64,000 bases of DNA from Marmoricola sp. URHB0036 (lineage in GTDB: Bacteria > Actinomycetota > Actinomycetes > Propionibacteriales > Nocardioidaceae): positions 1 through 64,000 of the forward strand of contig NZ_AUEP01000009.1 in NCBI RefSeq assembly GCF_000426045.1, in the 5' to 3' direction. Shown here in pieces: positions 31,945 to 40,930 of the stretch (position 1 is its first letter; each line of letters starts with the position of its first letter). A program made the translations under genes and the position numbers. The notes below the pieces were generated by a model. It was not told the origin of the DNA, did not search any database, and saw only the letters and a program-made list of their open reading frames with translations.

Positions 31945-33092
31945 GGCGTGTATCCCAACAGTCGTGCGGACAGGTCGGTGAGCACTTCGGTCGCTCCTCC
32001 TCCGATGCCGAGGATGCGGGCGTCGCGGTAGTGCCGCTCCACCTCGGTCCCGTGCATGTAGCCGGTGCCGCCGTGCAGCTGCACGGCCTGGTCGACGACG
32101 TGGTCGCACGCCTCGACTGCGGTCTGCTTGGCCAGGCAGGCTTCGGCAATCACGTTCTCTCCCTGGACATGGCGAGCGGCGATCTCGCGCGTGTAGACCC
32201 GCGCCGCCTCGACCCGCCTGTGCATGTCGACGAGCTTGTGCTGCACCACCTGGTTGGCGATCAGCGGTTTGCCGAACGTCTCGCGCTCCCGGCAATAGGC
32301 GGCGGTCAGCGCAAGCGACCGGGCGGCGATGCCGTAGGCGTGCACGGCCAGGGCGATCCGCTCGACCACGAACTGCTCGGCGATCAGGTAGAAGCCGCTG
32401 TTCTCCTCGCCGACCAGGTTGGCCACCGGGACGCGCGCATCGACGTAGGACAGCTCGGCGGTGTCGGAGCAGTGCCAGCCCATCTTGGCCAGCGACCGGT
32501 CGACGGTGAAGCCGGACGTGCCCTTCTCCACGACGAGGAGGCTGACCCCGCGATGGCCCCCTTGAGTGGCGGAGTCGCCGGTGCGCACGGCCGTGGTGAC
32601 GAAGTCCGCGCGGACACCGCTGGTGATGAAGGTCTTGGCGCCGTTGACGACGTAGCAGTCCCCGTCGCGTACGGCGGTCGTGGTGATGCCGGCGACGTCG
32701 GACCCACCCCCGGGCTCGGTGATCGCGAGCGAGCCGATCTTCTCCCCGGCCAACGTCGGCCGCACGAACGCGTCGATCTGGTCGGGCGTGCCGTGCGCCG
32801 CCATGTGGGGTAGCGCGATCCCGCCGGTGAACAGTGCGGCCGCCAGACCGGAGGACCCGCCCGCCTCGAAGAACGCCTCCTGCAGCGCCACCGAGTCGAG
32901 CAGCGTCCCGCCCTGCCCGCCGACCTCCTCGGGGAAGGACACCCCGAGCAGCCCGGCTTTGGCGGCGGCAAGGTGGAGCGAGCGCGGGACCTCGCAGTCG
33001 TCCTCCCACTCCTGGAGGTGCGGCTCCACCTCCCGGCGTACGAACGCGCGGGTGGAGTCCTGCAGAGCCAGCTGCTCCGGCGTCCAGGTCAT
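31941..33092 (-). CDS. Acyl-CoA dehydrogenase (first of operon)
   Basis: The 383-residue flavoprotein has LAITEPGGGSDVAGI, YVVNGAKTFITSG, CRERETFGKPLIANQ and VQLHGGTGYMHGTEVERHYRD. It differs clearly from the second dehydrogenase of the operon, so two distinct oxidation steps are covered. ATG 33092 fits the family N-terminus; AAAGGAG upstream at about 33120 is not well placed for it. A palindrome at 33130 precedes it, so this gene may have its own promoter inside the operon. Confidence 0.9.
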   Translation of the reverse strand: MTWTPEQLALQDSTRAFVRREVEPHLQEWEDDCEVPRSLHLAAAKAGLLGVSFPEEVGGQGGTLLDSVALQEAFFEAGGSSGLAAALFTGGIALPHMAAHGTPDQIDAFVRPTLAGEKIGSLAITEPGGGSDVAGITTTAVRDGDCYVVNGAKTFITSGVRADFVTTAVRTGDSATQGGHRGVSLLVVEKGTSGFTVDRSLAKMGWHCSDTAELSYVDARVPVANLVGEENSGFYLIAEQFVVERIALAVHAYGIAARSLALTAAYCRERETFGKPLIANQVVQHKLVDMHRRVEAARVYTREIAARHVQGENVIAEACLAKQTAVEACDHVVDQAVQLHGGTGYMHGTEVERHYRDARILGIGGGATEVLTDLSARLLGYTP

Positions 33093-33129
33093 CGGTGGAC
33101 CCCACTCTTCGGGCAGTGCATGCTCCTTT

Positions 33130-33147
33130 GGGGTGTTGCAACGCCCC
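33130..33147. promoter_or_regulatory. Palindrome between AtuA-like gene and dehydrogenase gene
   Basis: GGGGTGTTGCAACGCCCC is an 18-bp near-perfect palindrome (8 of 9 pairs) in the only gap of over 90 bp in this operon. It could be an operator for an internal promoter or a pausing hairpin. Confidence 0.4.
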
Positions 33148-33189
33148 AATCGACCATGAGTACCCGGTTAGCCGGGGATTCCTGCAGCC

Positions 33190-34908
33190 TCACAGCAGCT
33201 CCTCCGGGATGTTCACGAGCCGCGAGCGCAACCACTCGCCGAGACCCTTGGCCTGCGGGTCGAACCGGGTGCTGGCTGCCACGCCGTCGCCGAGCAGTCC
33301 GTGGACCAGCACGTTCACACCGTGCAGGTTGGTCAGCTCGAAGACCTCGATGTCGAGGTCCTTGGCCTCCGGCAGCAGGGTGCGGAGATGGTCGACGGTG
33401 ACGAACTGACGCAGCCACTGCGAGCGCTCGGTCTGCCTCTCGCCGGCCCGCACCCAGAGGCCGACGTTGGCGTCACCACCCTTGTCACCCGAGCGCGCGT
33501 GCACGAAGGTGCCGAGCGGGACGCGCCGGGTGATGGCGTCGTCGGCGATGCCGGGGATCGAGTCGGTGCTGGCGGGGTCGTGCTTCGTCTCCGGCTCGGG
33601 TTGCCGTGCCACCTGCGGGTCCTGCACCACCTCGCTGCTCCCGTCGGGCAGGTGCACGGTGTGCTCGACGACGTCGCGGTCGACGTACGCCGGCCGGTAG
33701 ATGCCGTACGGCGACGGGGCTCCGGGAGGAGCCGTCAACGTGAACCCGGGGTACGACGCGAGGGCGAGCTCGATCGCAGCAGCAGTGAACGGCTTGCCGA
33801 CCGCAGCGGCGTTGTCGTCCTTGACGACGCAGCGCAGCAGCACGGATGCCCCCTCCTCGCTCTCGGAGTCGGGCGCCGGCGGCTGGCCCATCGACCACGT
33901 CACCGACGCAGCCTGGATGCGGCCGCCGAGCTGGGCGCGCAGCCAGGCGGCCTTCTCCTCGAGGTCGAGGCCGGTGAGCACGAACTCCAGCTGGTTGCGG
34001 AAACCGCCGAGCTCGTTGACGCAGACCTTGAGCTGGTGGGGCGGAGCCAGGCCGCGGGTGCCGGAGACACGCACCCGGTCAGGACCGTCGGGAGCGAGCT
34101 CGATGGTGGAGAGGTCGACGGTGACGTCCGGGCCGAGGTAGTGGGTCGACTGCACCTCGTACATCAGCTGCGCGGTGACCGTGTCGACCGAGACCAGACC
34201 CCCCGTGCCGTCGTGCTTGGTGATGACGCTGCTGCCGTCGGCGGAGATCTCGGCGATCGGGAAGCCCAGTGGGTGCGCATCACGTGGCAGGTCCAGGAAG
34301 CCGGAGAAGTTGCCACCGGTGGCCTGGGTGCCGCACTCGATGACGTGGCCGGCCACCACGGCGCCGGCCAGCTCGTCGTACTGCTCCGGTGCCCAGCCGA
34401 ACTTCCAGATCGCCGGTCCGACGACGACCGAGGCGTCGGTGACCCGACCGGTCACCACGATGTCGGCGCCGGCCTCGAGCGCGCGGGCGATGCCGAACGC
34501 GCCGAGGTAGGCGTTGGCGGTCAACGCCCCGCCGAAGCCGAGCTCGGCGGCGCGCGGCGCGAGGTTGTCGCCGTCGACCCAGGCGATCCTCGGGGAGAGG
34601 CCCTGCTCCTCGGCCACTTCCTGCAGCTTGTCCACCAGCCCGGCGGGGTTGAGCCCGCCGGCGTTGGCGACGATGCGCACCCCCTTCTCCAGCGCCGTGC
34701 CGAGGCACTCGCCGACCTGGGTGACGAAGGTGCGGGCGTAGCCGAGCGAGGGGTCCTTGAGCTGGTCCTTGCCGAGGATCAGCATGGTCAGCTCGGCGAG
34801 GTAGTCGCCGGTCACGACGTCGACCCCACCCTCGACCATCTCCCGCATGGCGGAGAGGCGGTCGCCGTAGAAGCCGCTGCAGTTGCCGATCCTGAGCGTG
34901 TCGCTCAT
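33190..34908 (-). CDS. AtuA-like protein (DUF1446, acyclic terpene utilisation family)
   Basis: The 572-residue protein has the DUF1446 core (IGNCSGFYGDRLSAM, VDVVTGDYLAELTM, RIVANAGGLNPAGL, VVTGRVTDASVVVGPA) and a C-terminal part with THARSGDKGGDANVG-like sequence (FVHARSGDKGGDANVGLWVR). AtuA is needed for citronellol/geraniol breakdown in Pseudomonas, but its reaction is not known. Here it sits with the carboxylase, dehydrogenases and crotonase expected for that pathway. ATG 34908 overlaps the TIGR03084 stop. Confidence 0.92.
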   Translation of the reverse strand: MSDTLRIGNCSGFYGDRLSAMREMVEGGVDVVTGDYLAELTMLILGKDQLKDPSLGYARTFVTQVGECLGTALEKGVRIVANAGGLNPAGLVDKLQEVAEEQGLSPRIAWVDGDNLAPRAAELGFGGALTANAYLGAFGIARALEAGADIVVTGRVTDASVVVGPAIWKFGWAPEQYDELAGAVVAGHVIECGTQATGGNFSGFLDLPRDAHPLGFPIAEISADGSSVITKHDGTGGLVSVDTVTAQLMYEVQSTHYLGPDVTVDLSTIELAPDGPDRVRVSGTRGLAPPHQLKVCVNELGGFRNQLEFVLTGLDLEEKAAWLRAQLGGRIQAASVTWSMGQPPAPDSESEEGASVLLRCVVKDDNAAAVGKPFTAAAIELALASYPGFTLTAPPGAPSPYGIYRPAYVDRDVVEHTVHLPDGSSEVVQDPQVARQPEPETKHDPASTDSIPGIADDAITRRVPLGTFVHARSGDKGGDANVGLWVRAGERQTERSQWLRQFVTVDHLRTLLPEAKDLDIEVFELTNLHGVNVLVHGLLGDGVAASTRFDPQAKGLGEWLRSRLVNIPEELL

Positions 34909-35690
34909 GCCGGTCCACGTCCCTGGCCGGGAGGACCGGCGAAGGCCTGCGCGATGTCCAGCCACTGGTTCGCGTCGGGACCGGTGGCGACGAGGTCGAG
35001 GTCGTCGCGGTGGCGGCGCTGGGTGACCCGCAGACAGAAGTCGTACGCCGACCCGCGCACCGACTGTGCTGCGTCGACCGGACCCCACTCCCACAGCTCT
35101 CCCGACGGCGCGGTGAGCTCGATCCGGAACTCCTCGGTCGGCGGCGGCAACGCGTGCACCCCGAACGCGAAGTTGCGGGTGCGCACGCCGAGATGGGCGA
35201 CGTGCCGGATCCGGTCGGTCGGCTCGGGCTCGATCCCCAGCGCCTCGGCCACGTCGAGCGAGTGCGCCCAGGTCTCCATGAACCGGGCCGTGCCCATCGA
35301 GGTCGGGCTCATCGGCGGTCCGAACCACGGCATCTTCTGGCCGGTGGGAAAGCCGCGCAGCGCCTCCTGCAACGCGGGGCGCGCGCGGCGCCAGCGTGCG
35401 AGCAGGTCGGCCGGGTCGGCCTTCGCGCCCTCGAGCGCCTGCTGGTCGACGAAGCCGTCGGGGTCCCCGATCGCGGCGAGGACGAGCTCGTCCCAGGCCT
35501 GCTTGTCGGTGGCCGCGACGACGGCCACCTCGTCGGTCCAGGCGAGGTGCGCGACCTGGGTGGCAATCGTCCAGCCGGCTGCCGGGGTCGGCGTACGCCA
35601 GGCCGCGTCGTCGAGCGGCGCCACCATGGTCTCGAGTGCGGCGCCCTCGGCGTCGAGGTCGCGGAGCACCTGGTCGAGAAGGTCGGTCAT
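34905..35690 (-). CDS. TIGR03084-family DinB-like metal-binding protein
   Basis: The 261-residue protein has the maleylpyruvate-isomerase/DinB plan with AAGWTIATQVAHLAWTDE (first metal His), METWAHSLDVAEALG (second) and VAHLGVRTRNFAF (third). Such proteins bind a metal and often mycothiol. TIGR03084 members recur in actinobacteria next to AtuA-like genes; the reaction is unknown. Coupled on both sides by ATGA overlaps. Confidence 0.88.
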   Translation of the reverse strand: MTDLLDQVLRDLDAEGAALETMVAPLDDAAWRTPTPAAGWTIATQVAHLAWTDEVAVVAATDKQAWDELVLAAIGDPDGFVDQQALEGAKADPADLLARWRRARPALQEALRGFPTGQKMPWFGPPMSPTSMGTARFMETWAHSLDVAEALGIEPEPTDRIRHVAHLGVRTRNFAFGVHALPPPTEEFRIELTAPSGELWEWGPVDAAQSVRGSAYDFCLRVTQRRHRDDLDLVATGPDANQWLDIAQAFAGPPGQGRGPA

Positions 35691-36301
35691 GCCTGCAGCT
35701 CCCTGTCCAGGGTGTGCGCCCAGGCCGAGAGGATGCGGTCGCGGCGGGCGGTGTCGTCGGTGATCGTGTTGGCCAGGCCGAGCCCGCGGACGAGGTCGAG
35801 CGTGGCCTGCACGAGCTCGCGCACCCGCGGCCGGCTCTCGTCCACACCCAGCGCCTCGATCGCGATCCGGTGCGCCTCGCGGCCCACCCGCTGCTCCAGG
35901 GGTACGACGGCCGCGTGCAGCGCCTCGTCGGTGCGCGCGGCGACCCAGAGCTCGAGGGCAGCGGTGAACACCGGGCTGGTGAAGTGGTCGGCGAACATCT
36001 CGAGCACAGCACGCGTGCGGCGCCTGCCCTGGGGCAGATGGCGAGCCGCCTCGCGCAGCTCCTCCCCCCGTCGCTCGGTGAGGTGCTCGACCGCGGCGAG
36101 GACGAGGTCGTCCTTGGTCGGGAAGTGGTGCAGCTGGGCGCCGCGGCTGACGCCGGCCCGCTGGGAGACGAGCGTGGTCGACGTACCGCTCCAGCCGTGC
36201 TCCACCAGGCACTCGACCGTGGCCTCGAGGAGCCGCTGCCGCATCACGCGGGTGCGTTCCTCCTGCGGCACCCGGGCCGGGGAGACCTTGGCGCTGGTCA
36301 C
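35687..36301 (-). CDS. TetR-family regulator of the AtuA-like operon
   Basis: The 204-residue regulator starts at GTG 36301 (ATG 36328 possible). Its helix-turn-helix reads VSQRAGVSRGAQLHHFPTKD, a form seen in regulators of fatty-acid or isoprenoid CoA metabolism, followed by a helical ligand domain. First gene of the eight-gene coupled operon plus hydratase; it probably represses it until an acyl-CoA binds. A TAACGAT sequence 6 nt before the GTG may be the -10 box. Confidence 0.88.
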   Translation of the reverse strand: MTSAKVSPARVPQEERTRVMRQRLLEATVECLVEHGWSGTSTTLVSQRAGVSRGAQLHHFPTKDDLVLAAVEHLTERRGEELREAARHLPQGRRRTRAVLEMFADHFTSPVFTAALELWVAARTDEALHAAVVPLEQRVGREAHRIAIEALGVDESRPRVRELVQATLDLVRGLGLANTITDDTARRDRILSAWAHTLDRELQA

Positions 36302-36358
36302 CCCTGCATCGTTACCGGTCAGCAACAAACAGTCAAGCCTGACTTTTATTCTGGGTGG

Positions 36359-37771
36359 TCAGCTGGCGTAGTGAGCGGTCACGCGCTGGGCGGTCAGCGT
36401 GGTGCCGTAGACCGCCACCTCGTCGAGGTCGCCGCGGAAGTACTGGTCCGGGGTGCCGGGCCAGTTGCCGCTCCACTGCGCCTGGCCGGCGCGCCAGTTG
36501 CCCGAGGTCGTCGCCGTCACGCCGGTCGCTGACTGGGCGACCAGGGCGCCGTCGACGTAGAGCTTCGCGCGGACCGATCCCGAGCCGGCGTTGGTGTACA
36601 CGACGTGGTGCCACGAGCCGTCGTTGAGCGCCGTCGTGCTGGTCACCAGGGCGGTGCCGTTGCGGCCGAAGCGCACCTTGCCGTCGGCGCCCATGTAGAG
36701 CGAGCGCTCCGGGCCGGTGCCGGTGATCAAGGAGACCAGTCCACCGCCGGTGCTCCTGGTGGTCTTCAACCACGTCTCGACCGAGAAGGCAGTGCCGCTG
36801 GAGAGGGAGGTCGGCTGGTTGACGTAGCCGCCGTCCACGCCCAGCGCGGTCTCGGAGCTCTGCCGGGCGATCGCTCCGCTCTTGCCCCACGTGTAGGTGC
36901 CGGTCACCTGACCGGTCCGGCCGTTCTTGGCGTCGGCCGCAGATGTTCCACTGCTCTCGCCCAGGCGCCAGTAGAACTGGGGGGAGTCGGCAAGCACCGA
37001 GTCGGAGTAGCCGCCGAACGAGGCGGCCGCCGACCAGACGCTGGCGGGGTTGGCGGCGACCCGCTTGAACGCGGCCTCGGCCGGGCCGGTGGCGGCTCCG
37101 ACGACCATGGCGGCGACGGCGACGGTCGCGGCGGCGCGGCGCGAACGCGCGTAGCGGCGGGTCACGCCGGAGGGACCGTTCTGGTCGTCGCCGTCGGTGT
37201 CCTCGGGCTTGCGGGAGCCGGGCAGGACGGTGACCATGCACCAGCCGAGGAAGAGTGTGGTGGCGCCCAGGGCGAGCCAGTTCTGCTCGGCCATCCAGTA
37301 CGCCGGTCGACCCACGTAGGGGACCCGGACGACGCCGAGGCCCAGCACGTTCTCGTTGGAGATGTGGCTCGAGTCGGCCTGCGGGTTGGCGTCACCCTTG
37401 GTGACGATCGTGCCGTCGGAGGCACGGCGCAGCACCCGGTGGGTGCGCGTCTTGGCGGGGTGGTCGGGGTCCTTGACGGTGATGACCTGCCCCTTGGTCA
37501 CGCTCGCACCGGGAACGGTACGGGTGACGACGATGTCGCCCACGTGGATCCTCGGCTCCATCGAGCCGGAGAGGATGACGCGGGGGGTCCAGCCGGCCAG
37601 TAGTGGCAGCACGGACCAGATCACGAGCGCGACGACCATCGCCAGCGAGGCGCGGGCCACGGTGACTCGCAGCACCCGGCCCCAGCCCGGCGCCACGGCC
37701 TCCGGAGCAGGAGCAGCGGGTGCTGCGGCCTGGTCCGGCGCCGGGCGCTGGGCTGGGACGTGGATGTTCAT
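36359..37771 (-). CDS. SipW-type signal peptidase I fused to a LamG-like domain
   Basis: The 470-residue protein starts with a Pro/Ala-rich cytoplasmic stretch and a membrane helix (37-58). The ER/SipW-type peptidase has catalytic Ser70 in SGSMEP, His111 in THRV and Asp127 in GDAN. A second helix (168-185) and a charged loop lead to a third hydrophobic segment (213-232), then AFKRVAANPASVWSAA and a concanavalin/LamG domain (about 265-468: YWRLGES, FSVETWLKT, WHHVVYT, LYVDGALVA, FRGDLDEVAVYGTTL). The part after residue 210 resembles a SipW-dependent substrate. The next gene upstream codes for a TasA/CalY-like substrate. Confidence 0.88.
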   Translation of the reverse strand: MNIHVPAQRPAPDQAAAPAAPAPEAVAPGWGRVLRVTVARASLAMVVALVIWSVLPLLAGWTPRVILSGSMEPRIHVGDIVVTRTVPGASVTKGQVITVKDPDHPAKTRTHRVLRRASDGTIVTKGDANPQADSSHISNENVLGLGVVRVPYVGRPAYWMAEQNWLALGATTLFLGWCMVTVLPGSRKPEDTDGDDQNGPSGVTRRYARSRRAAATVAVAAMVVGAATGPAEAAFKRVAANPASVWSAAASFGGYSDSVLADSPQFYWRLGESSGTSAADAKNGRTGQVTGTYTWGKSGAIARQSSETALGVDGGYVNQPTSLSSGTAFSVETWLKTTRSTGGGLVSLITGTGPERSLYMGADGKVRFGRNGTALVTSTTALNDGSWHHVVYTNAGSGSVRAKLYVDGALVAQSATGVTATTSGNWRAGQAQWSGNWPGTPDQYFRGDLDEVAVYGTTLTAQRVTAHYAS

Positions 37772-37813
37772 CTGCGAAATGACGTCTCTCGTGTGTAGCG
37801 GTCAGGACAGCGA

Positions 37814-38401
37814 TCAGCTGTTCTGGGACTCCCAGGTGAAGCCGAGGGCCGCGGTGCCGCCCTGGGCGGAGTCCGGGGTGCTCGAGCTGAGGGAGTAGGT
37901 GATCCGGTAGGCCTTGGTGGCCGTGCCGCCGGTCGGGGCCCAGCTGCTCACGCCGGTGGCGAAGCTGGTCTTGGTGGTGCCGAAGGCGCTCATCGCGCCG
38001 TCGTACAGGGTCGAGGCGCCGGTGAAGCCGGTGCAGCTCGCGGTGGTGGCGCCGGTGCCCTCTTCGATCTTGAGGTTGAGGTTGCCGGCGAGGCCGTTGG
38101 TGGTGTCGTAGTTGGTGCCGTAGAGCTTCACCGTCGAGGCGAGCGAACCGGTCGAGGTGACCGCGATGCACTTGGTGCCGGTGGCGCCGGGCTTGAGGTT
38201 GCTGGCGGTGAACATCGCGGTGTTGCTGTCGTCGTCGGACAGGGCCACGGTGCCGGCCGACCAGTTGTTCGTGGGGCTGGCGGTGGTCGCGGAGAACGCC
38301 GAGTACGACGACTGCCAGACCATCGCGCCGGAGGCCACGACGGCCATCGGGATGGCCGCGCCGACGATGAGCTTCTTGGAGGAGATGTTGAGAACGGACA
38401 T
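37814..38401 (-). CDS. TasA/CalY-like secreted fibre or matrix protein
   Basis: The 195-residue protein has a SipW-dependent type signal: Lys-rich start, helix VGAAIPMAVVASGAMVW, then SYSAFSATTASPTNNWSAGTV with the typical WxAG(T/Q)V. The mature part is Thr/Ser/Gly-rich with two cysteines (TKCIAV, ASCTGF) and beta-strands as in camelysin and TasA. It would form extracellular fibres or coat. GAAGGA precedes ATG 38401. It is the first gene of a two-gene unit with the peptidase. Confidence 0.85.
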   Translation of the reverse strand: MSVLNISSKKLIVGAAIPMAVVASGAMVWQSSYSAFSATTASPTNNWSAGTVALSDDDSNTAMFTASNLKPGATGTKCIAVTSTGSLASTVKLYGTNYDTTNGLAGNLNLKIEEGTGATTASCTGFTGASTLYDGAMSAFGTTKTSFATGVSSWAPTGGTATKAYRITYSLSSSTPDSAQGGTAALGFTWESQNS

Positions 38402-38551
38402 GGTGTCTTCCTTCGCAGATTCAGTTCCGACCTCACTGTCGGGCCGGTGATTGAAGGTTCCACCAAGTTGCTGACAGATGCCAACAAAACGGACTCAAAC
38501 GTACTTAAACTCCTAAATCGGGCTAGACCGGAGCGCAAGTGTCCACGTTTG
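38402..38551 (-). promoter_or_regulatory. AT-rich promoter region of the TasA-like gene
   Basis: The 150 bases upstream are the most AT-rich stretch nearby, with A/T runs such as CCAACAAAACGG and TACTTAAACTCC. This contrasts with the tight spacing elsewhere and suggests a regulated promoter, but I cannot name a -35/-10 pair with confidence. Confidence 0.35.
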
Positions 38552-39976
38552 TCATGCTTTCTCCATCACACCCCTATCCATTTGTGCCGGAGTTGTGGTA
38601 TATGCGGCAATCACTCCGATCACGGCAGCCCCCGCCAGTGACGCGAGACCCGCCACGAGCACCGCGACCGACCAGCCGTCGACCAGCCCGGCCGCTCCGG
38701 CACCGGTGCCGGCATGGCTCAGCAGCACCGAGAACACCGTGATCCCGCAGGCCGCTCCGAGGTAGCGAGCGGTGTTGTTCGAGCCGCTGCCCATGGCGGC
38801 TCGGTCGCCCGGCACCGAGGCCACTGCCTCCCGGCCGAGCACGGCGTTCAGCACCCCCGTCGCCAGTCCGGCGACCACCATGGCCGGGAGCAGCTGCCAC
38901 GGGTTCGAGGTCGGCCCGAGTCCCAGGGCCAGCAGCTGGCCGGCTCCGACCACGACCAACGCGGACGCGATCAGGGTCGGCCCGGACATCCGGGTCCGGA
39001 CGCGGCGTACGAGCAGGGAGGTGAGCACGCTGGCGGCCGACCACGCCGTGATCAGCCACGTCGCCGTCCACAGGGAGCCATGCAGGCCGACCTGCACGAG
39101 CGTGGGCACGTGGGAGGTCATCGCGATGACGCCGGCACCGAGCACCAGCGCACCGAAGGTGGCGGCCACGAAACCCGGTGTGCGCAGCAGCGCCAGGTCG
39201 AGCATCGGCTCGGCCACACGCGACTCGACCACGGCGTACGCCGCCAGCGAGACCAGGCTCGCCGCGAAGAGCAGCACGGTCGTCGGATGTAGCCCCGACC
39301 GCGACTCGGTCAGGGCACTGACCAGCAGGGTCAGGGCCAGCGCGAGCAGGACCAGGCCGGCCACGTCGAGGCGCCGCGGGTGCTCCGCCCTCGAGTCGGG
39401 CAGCCACCTGCCGCTGGGCAGCACCAGCGCGAGCGCCACCAGGCCCACGACGACATAGGTCTCCCGCCATCCGGTTCCGACGTCGAGGCCGGCGGCCAGG
39501 AGCGCACCTGCGGTGATGCCGAGTCCGACGCTCGCGCCCCAGACGCCGGTCGCGTGCGCCCGGTCAGCCGGCGCGCTGAAGGCGTGGGCCAGCAGCGCCA
39601 GTCCGCAGGCGAGCACGGCTGCCCCGCCGATTCCCTCGAGGACCCGGGCGCCCACGAACACGGTGGTGCTCGGCGCCACCGCGCAGCCGAGGGAGCCGAC
39701 GCCGAGCAGGAGCAGCCCAGCGGCGTACGCCCGTCGACGACCGATCGCGTCGCCGAGCGCGCCCGACGCCAGCAGGGCTGCGGCCAGGCCGACGCTCATC
39801 GAGCTCAGGATCCAGGCCCGCGCTCCCGATCAGGCACCGAGGTCGAGGGCGGTCTGCGGCACGGTGGCCATCGGCGTGACGTAGGTGACCAGCACCAGGG
39901 CCGTCCCCAGCGAGACCAGGGTCAACGGATGGTGGGTGACTCCGTCGCGGGGAGTCGGTTTGACTTTCAAACTCAT
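38552..39976 (-). pseudogene. EmrB/QacA-type MFS transporter broken by one stop codon
   Basis: From ATG 39976 the frame reads MSLKVKPTPRD, a first membrane helix and PQTALDLGA, then TGA (39832-39830), and goes on in the same frame with SGARAWILSSMSVGLAAALL and the full remainder of an MFS exporter (GDAIGRRRAY loop, RVLEGIGGAA, about 12 to 14 helices) to 38552. A single-base change would restore it. Internal ATG 39799 could give a truncated protein lacking helix 1. The divergent HxlR gene is its probable regulator. Confidence 0.8.
39958..39972. promoter_or_regulatory. Inverted repeat between MFS and HxlR genes
   Basis: GTTTGA-ctt-TCAAAC is a perfect 6-bp dyad with a 3-bp spacer, 24 bp before the HxlR GTG and overlapping codons 2-6 of the MFS gene. 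Size and place suit an HxlR dimer operator for both genes. Confidence 0.5.
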
Positions 39977-39995
39977 GAGGGAGAACCTAGCAGGC

Positions 39996-40388
39996 GTGTC
40001 CACCACGCAGATCCCGCTTGCCGACCTCCCCGGTCGGCCCTGCCCGATCGCCGCCGGTCTCGAGGTGGTCGGCGAAAGGTGGGCACTGCTCGTGGTGCGC
40101 GAGCTCGGGCTGGGCGCGCACCGCTTCACCGACATCGTGGCCGGCACCGGCGCTCCTCGTGACCGGGTGACGGCCCGGCTGAAGGCCCTCACCGAAGCCG
40201 GTGTCGTCGAGCGACGGCAGTACCAGAGCGGGCCGGACCGTTTCGACTACCACCTCACCGAGTCGGGTCGGGCGCTGGTGCCCGTGCTCGACGCGCTGCT
40301 CGACTGGGGTCGGGAGTGGGCGGTCGCGCCCGACGATCCCGACCTGCCGCGACACCGCACCGTCCGAAGCCGCCAGGAGGCCCGATGA
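39996..40388 (+). CDS. HxlR-family transcription regulator
   Basis: The 130-residue winged-helix protein has the HxlR signature: CPIAAGLEVVGERWALLVVREL, RFTDIVAGTGAPRDRVTARLKALTEAGVVERRQY, YHLTESGRALVPVL. It starts at GTG 39996; ATG 39975 is possible. Divergent from the broken MFS gene, which it probably controls, and coupled (ATGA) to a thioesterase gene. Confidence 0.9.
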   Translation: MSTTQIPLADLPGRPCPIAAGLEVVGERWALLVVRELGLGAHRFTDIVAGTGAPRDRVTARLKALTEAGVVERRQYQSGPDRFDYHLTESGRALVPVLDALLDWGREWAVAPDDPDLPRHRTVRSRQEAR

Positions 40389-40927
40389 CCGACCAGCTGA
40401 CCGACGCCCACGCCGCCCTGGAGGACGCCGACTGGGGTCCGGAGCGCTCGCGCACCGTGACCTGGCAGGACCCGACCCGGGCCGCAGAGGTCGGGCTGGG
40501 CATGGCGGGGATCGACTACATCCGGGCCATCGTCGCGGGCACCATCCCGCCGCCGCCCAGCTCGCAGCTGATCCAGATGGACCTCGCCGAGGCCGAGCCG
40601 GGTCGGGTGGTGTTCACCTGCACGCCGGACGAGTCGGCGTACAACCCGATCGGAGCGGTGCACGGCGGCCTCGTCTGCACGTTGCTCGACTCGGTCGCCG
40701 GCTGCGCGCTGCACACCACGCTGCCGCAGGGGAAGGGCTACACCTCGGTCGAGATCAAGGTGAACTACCTCAAGGCGGTGCGGGCCAGCAGCGGTCAGCT
40801 CACCGCTGTGGGGACGGTGGTGAAGGCCGGCTCGCGCGTCGGCTTCACCGAGGGCGTGGTGACCGACGCGTCGGGCGCGGTGGTGGCCACGGCGACCAGC
40901 ACGCTGCTCGTCTTCGACCTGCCCTGA
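40385..40927 (+). CDS. PaaI-family hotdog thioesterase
   Basis: The 180-residue protein has the PaaI hotdog core: YNPIGAVHGGLVCTLLDSVAG with the HGG motif and catalytic Asp, then SVEIKVNYLKAV. It would hydrolyse an acyl- or aryl-CoA. ATG 40385 overlaps the HxlR stop. Its stop lies 3 bp from the convergent monooxygenase stop. Confidence 0.88.
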   Translation: MTDQLTDAHAALEDADWGPERSRTVTWQDPTRAAEVGLGMAGIDYIRAIVAGTIPPPPSSQLIQMDLAEAEPGRVVFTCTPDESAYNPIGAVHGGLVCTLLDSVAGCALHTTLPQGKGYTSVEIKVNYLKAVRASSGQLTAVGTVVKAGSRVGFTEGVVTDASGAVVATATSTLLVFDLP

Positions 40928-40930
40928 CGC

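Noticed and set aside
39830-39832. TGA in the MFS gene read as selenocysteine
   Set aside because: No selenocysteine insertion hairpin was seen downstream, and no MFS transporter is known to use selenocysteine; a simple nonsense change explains it.
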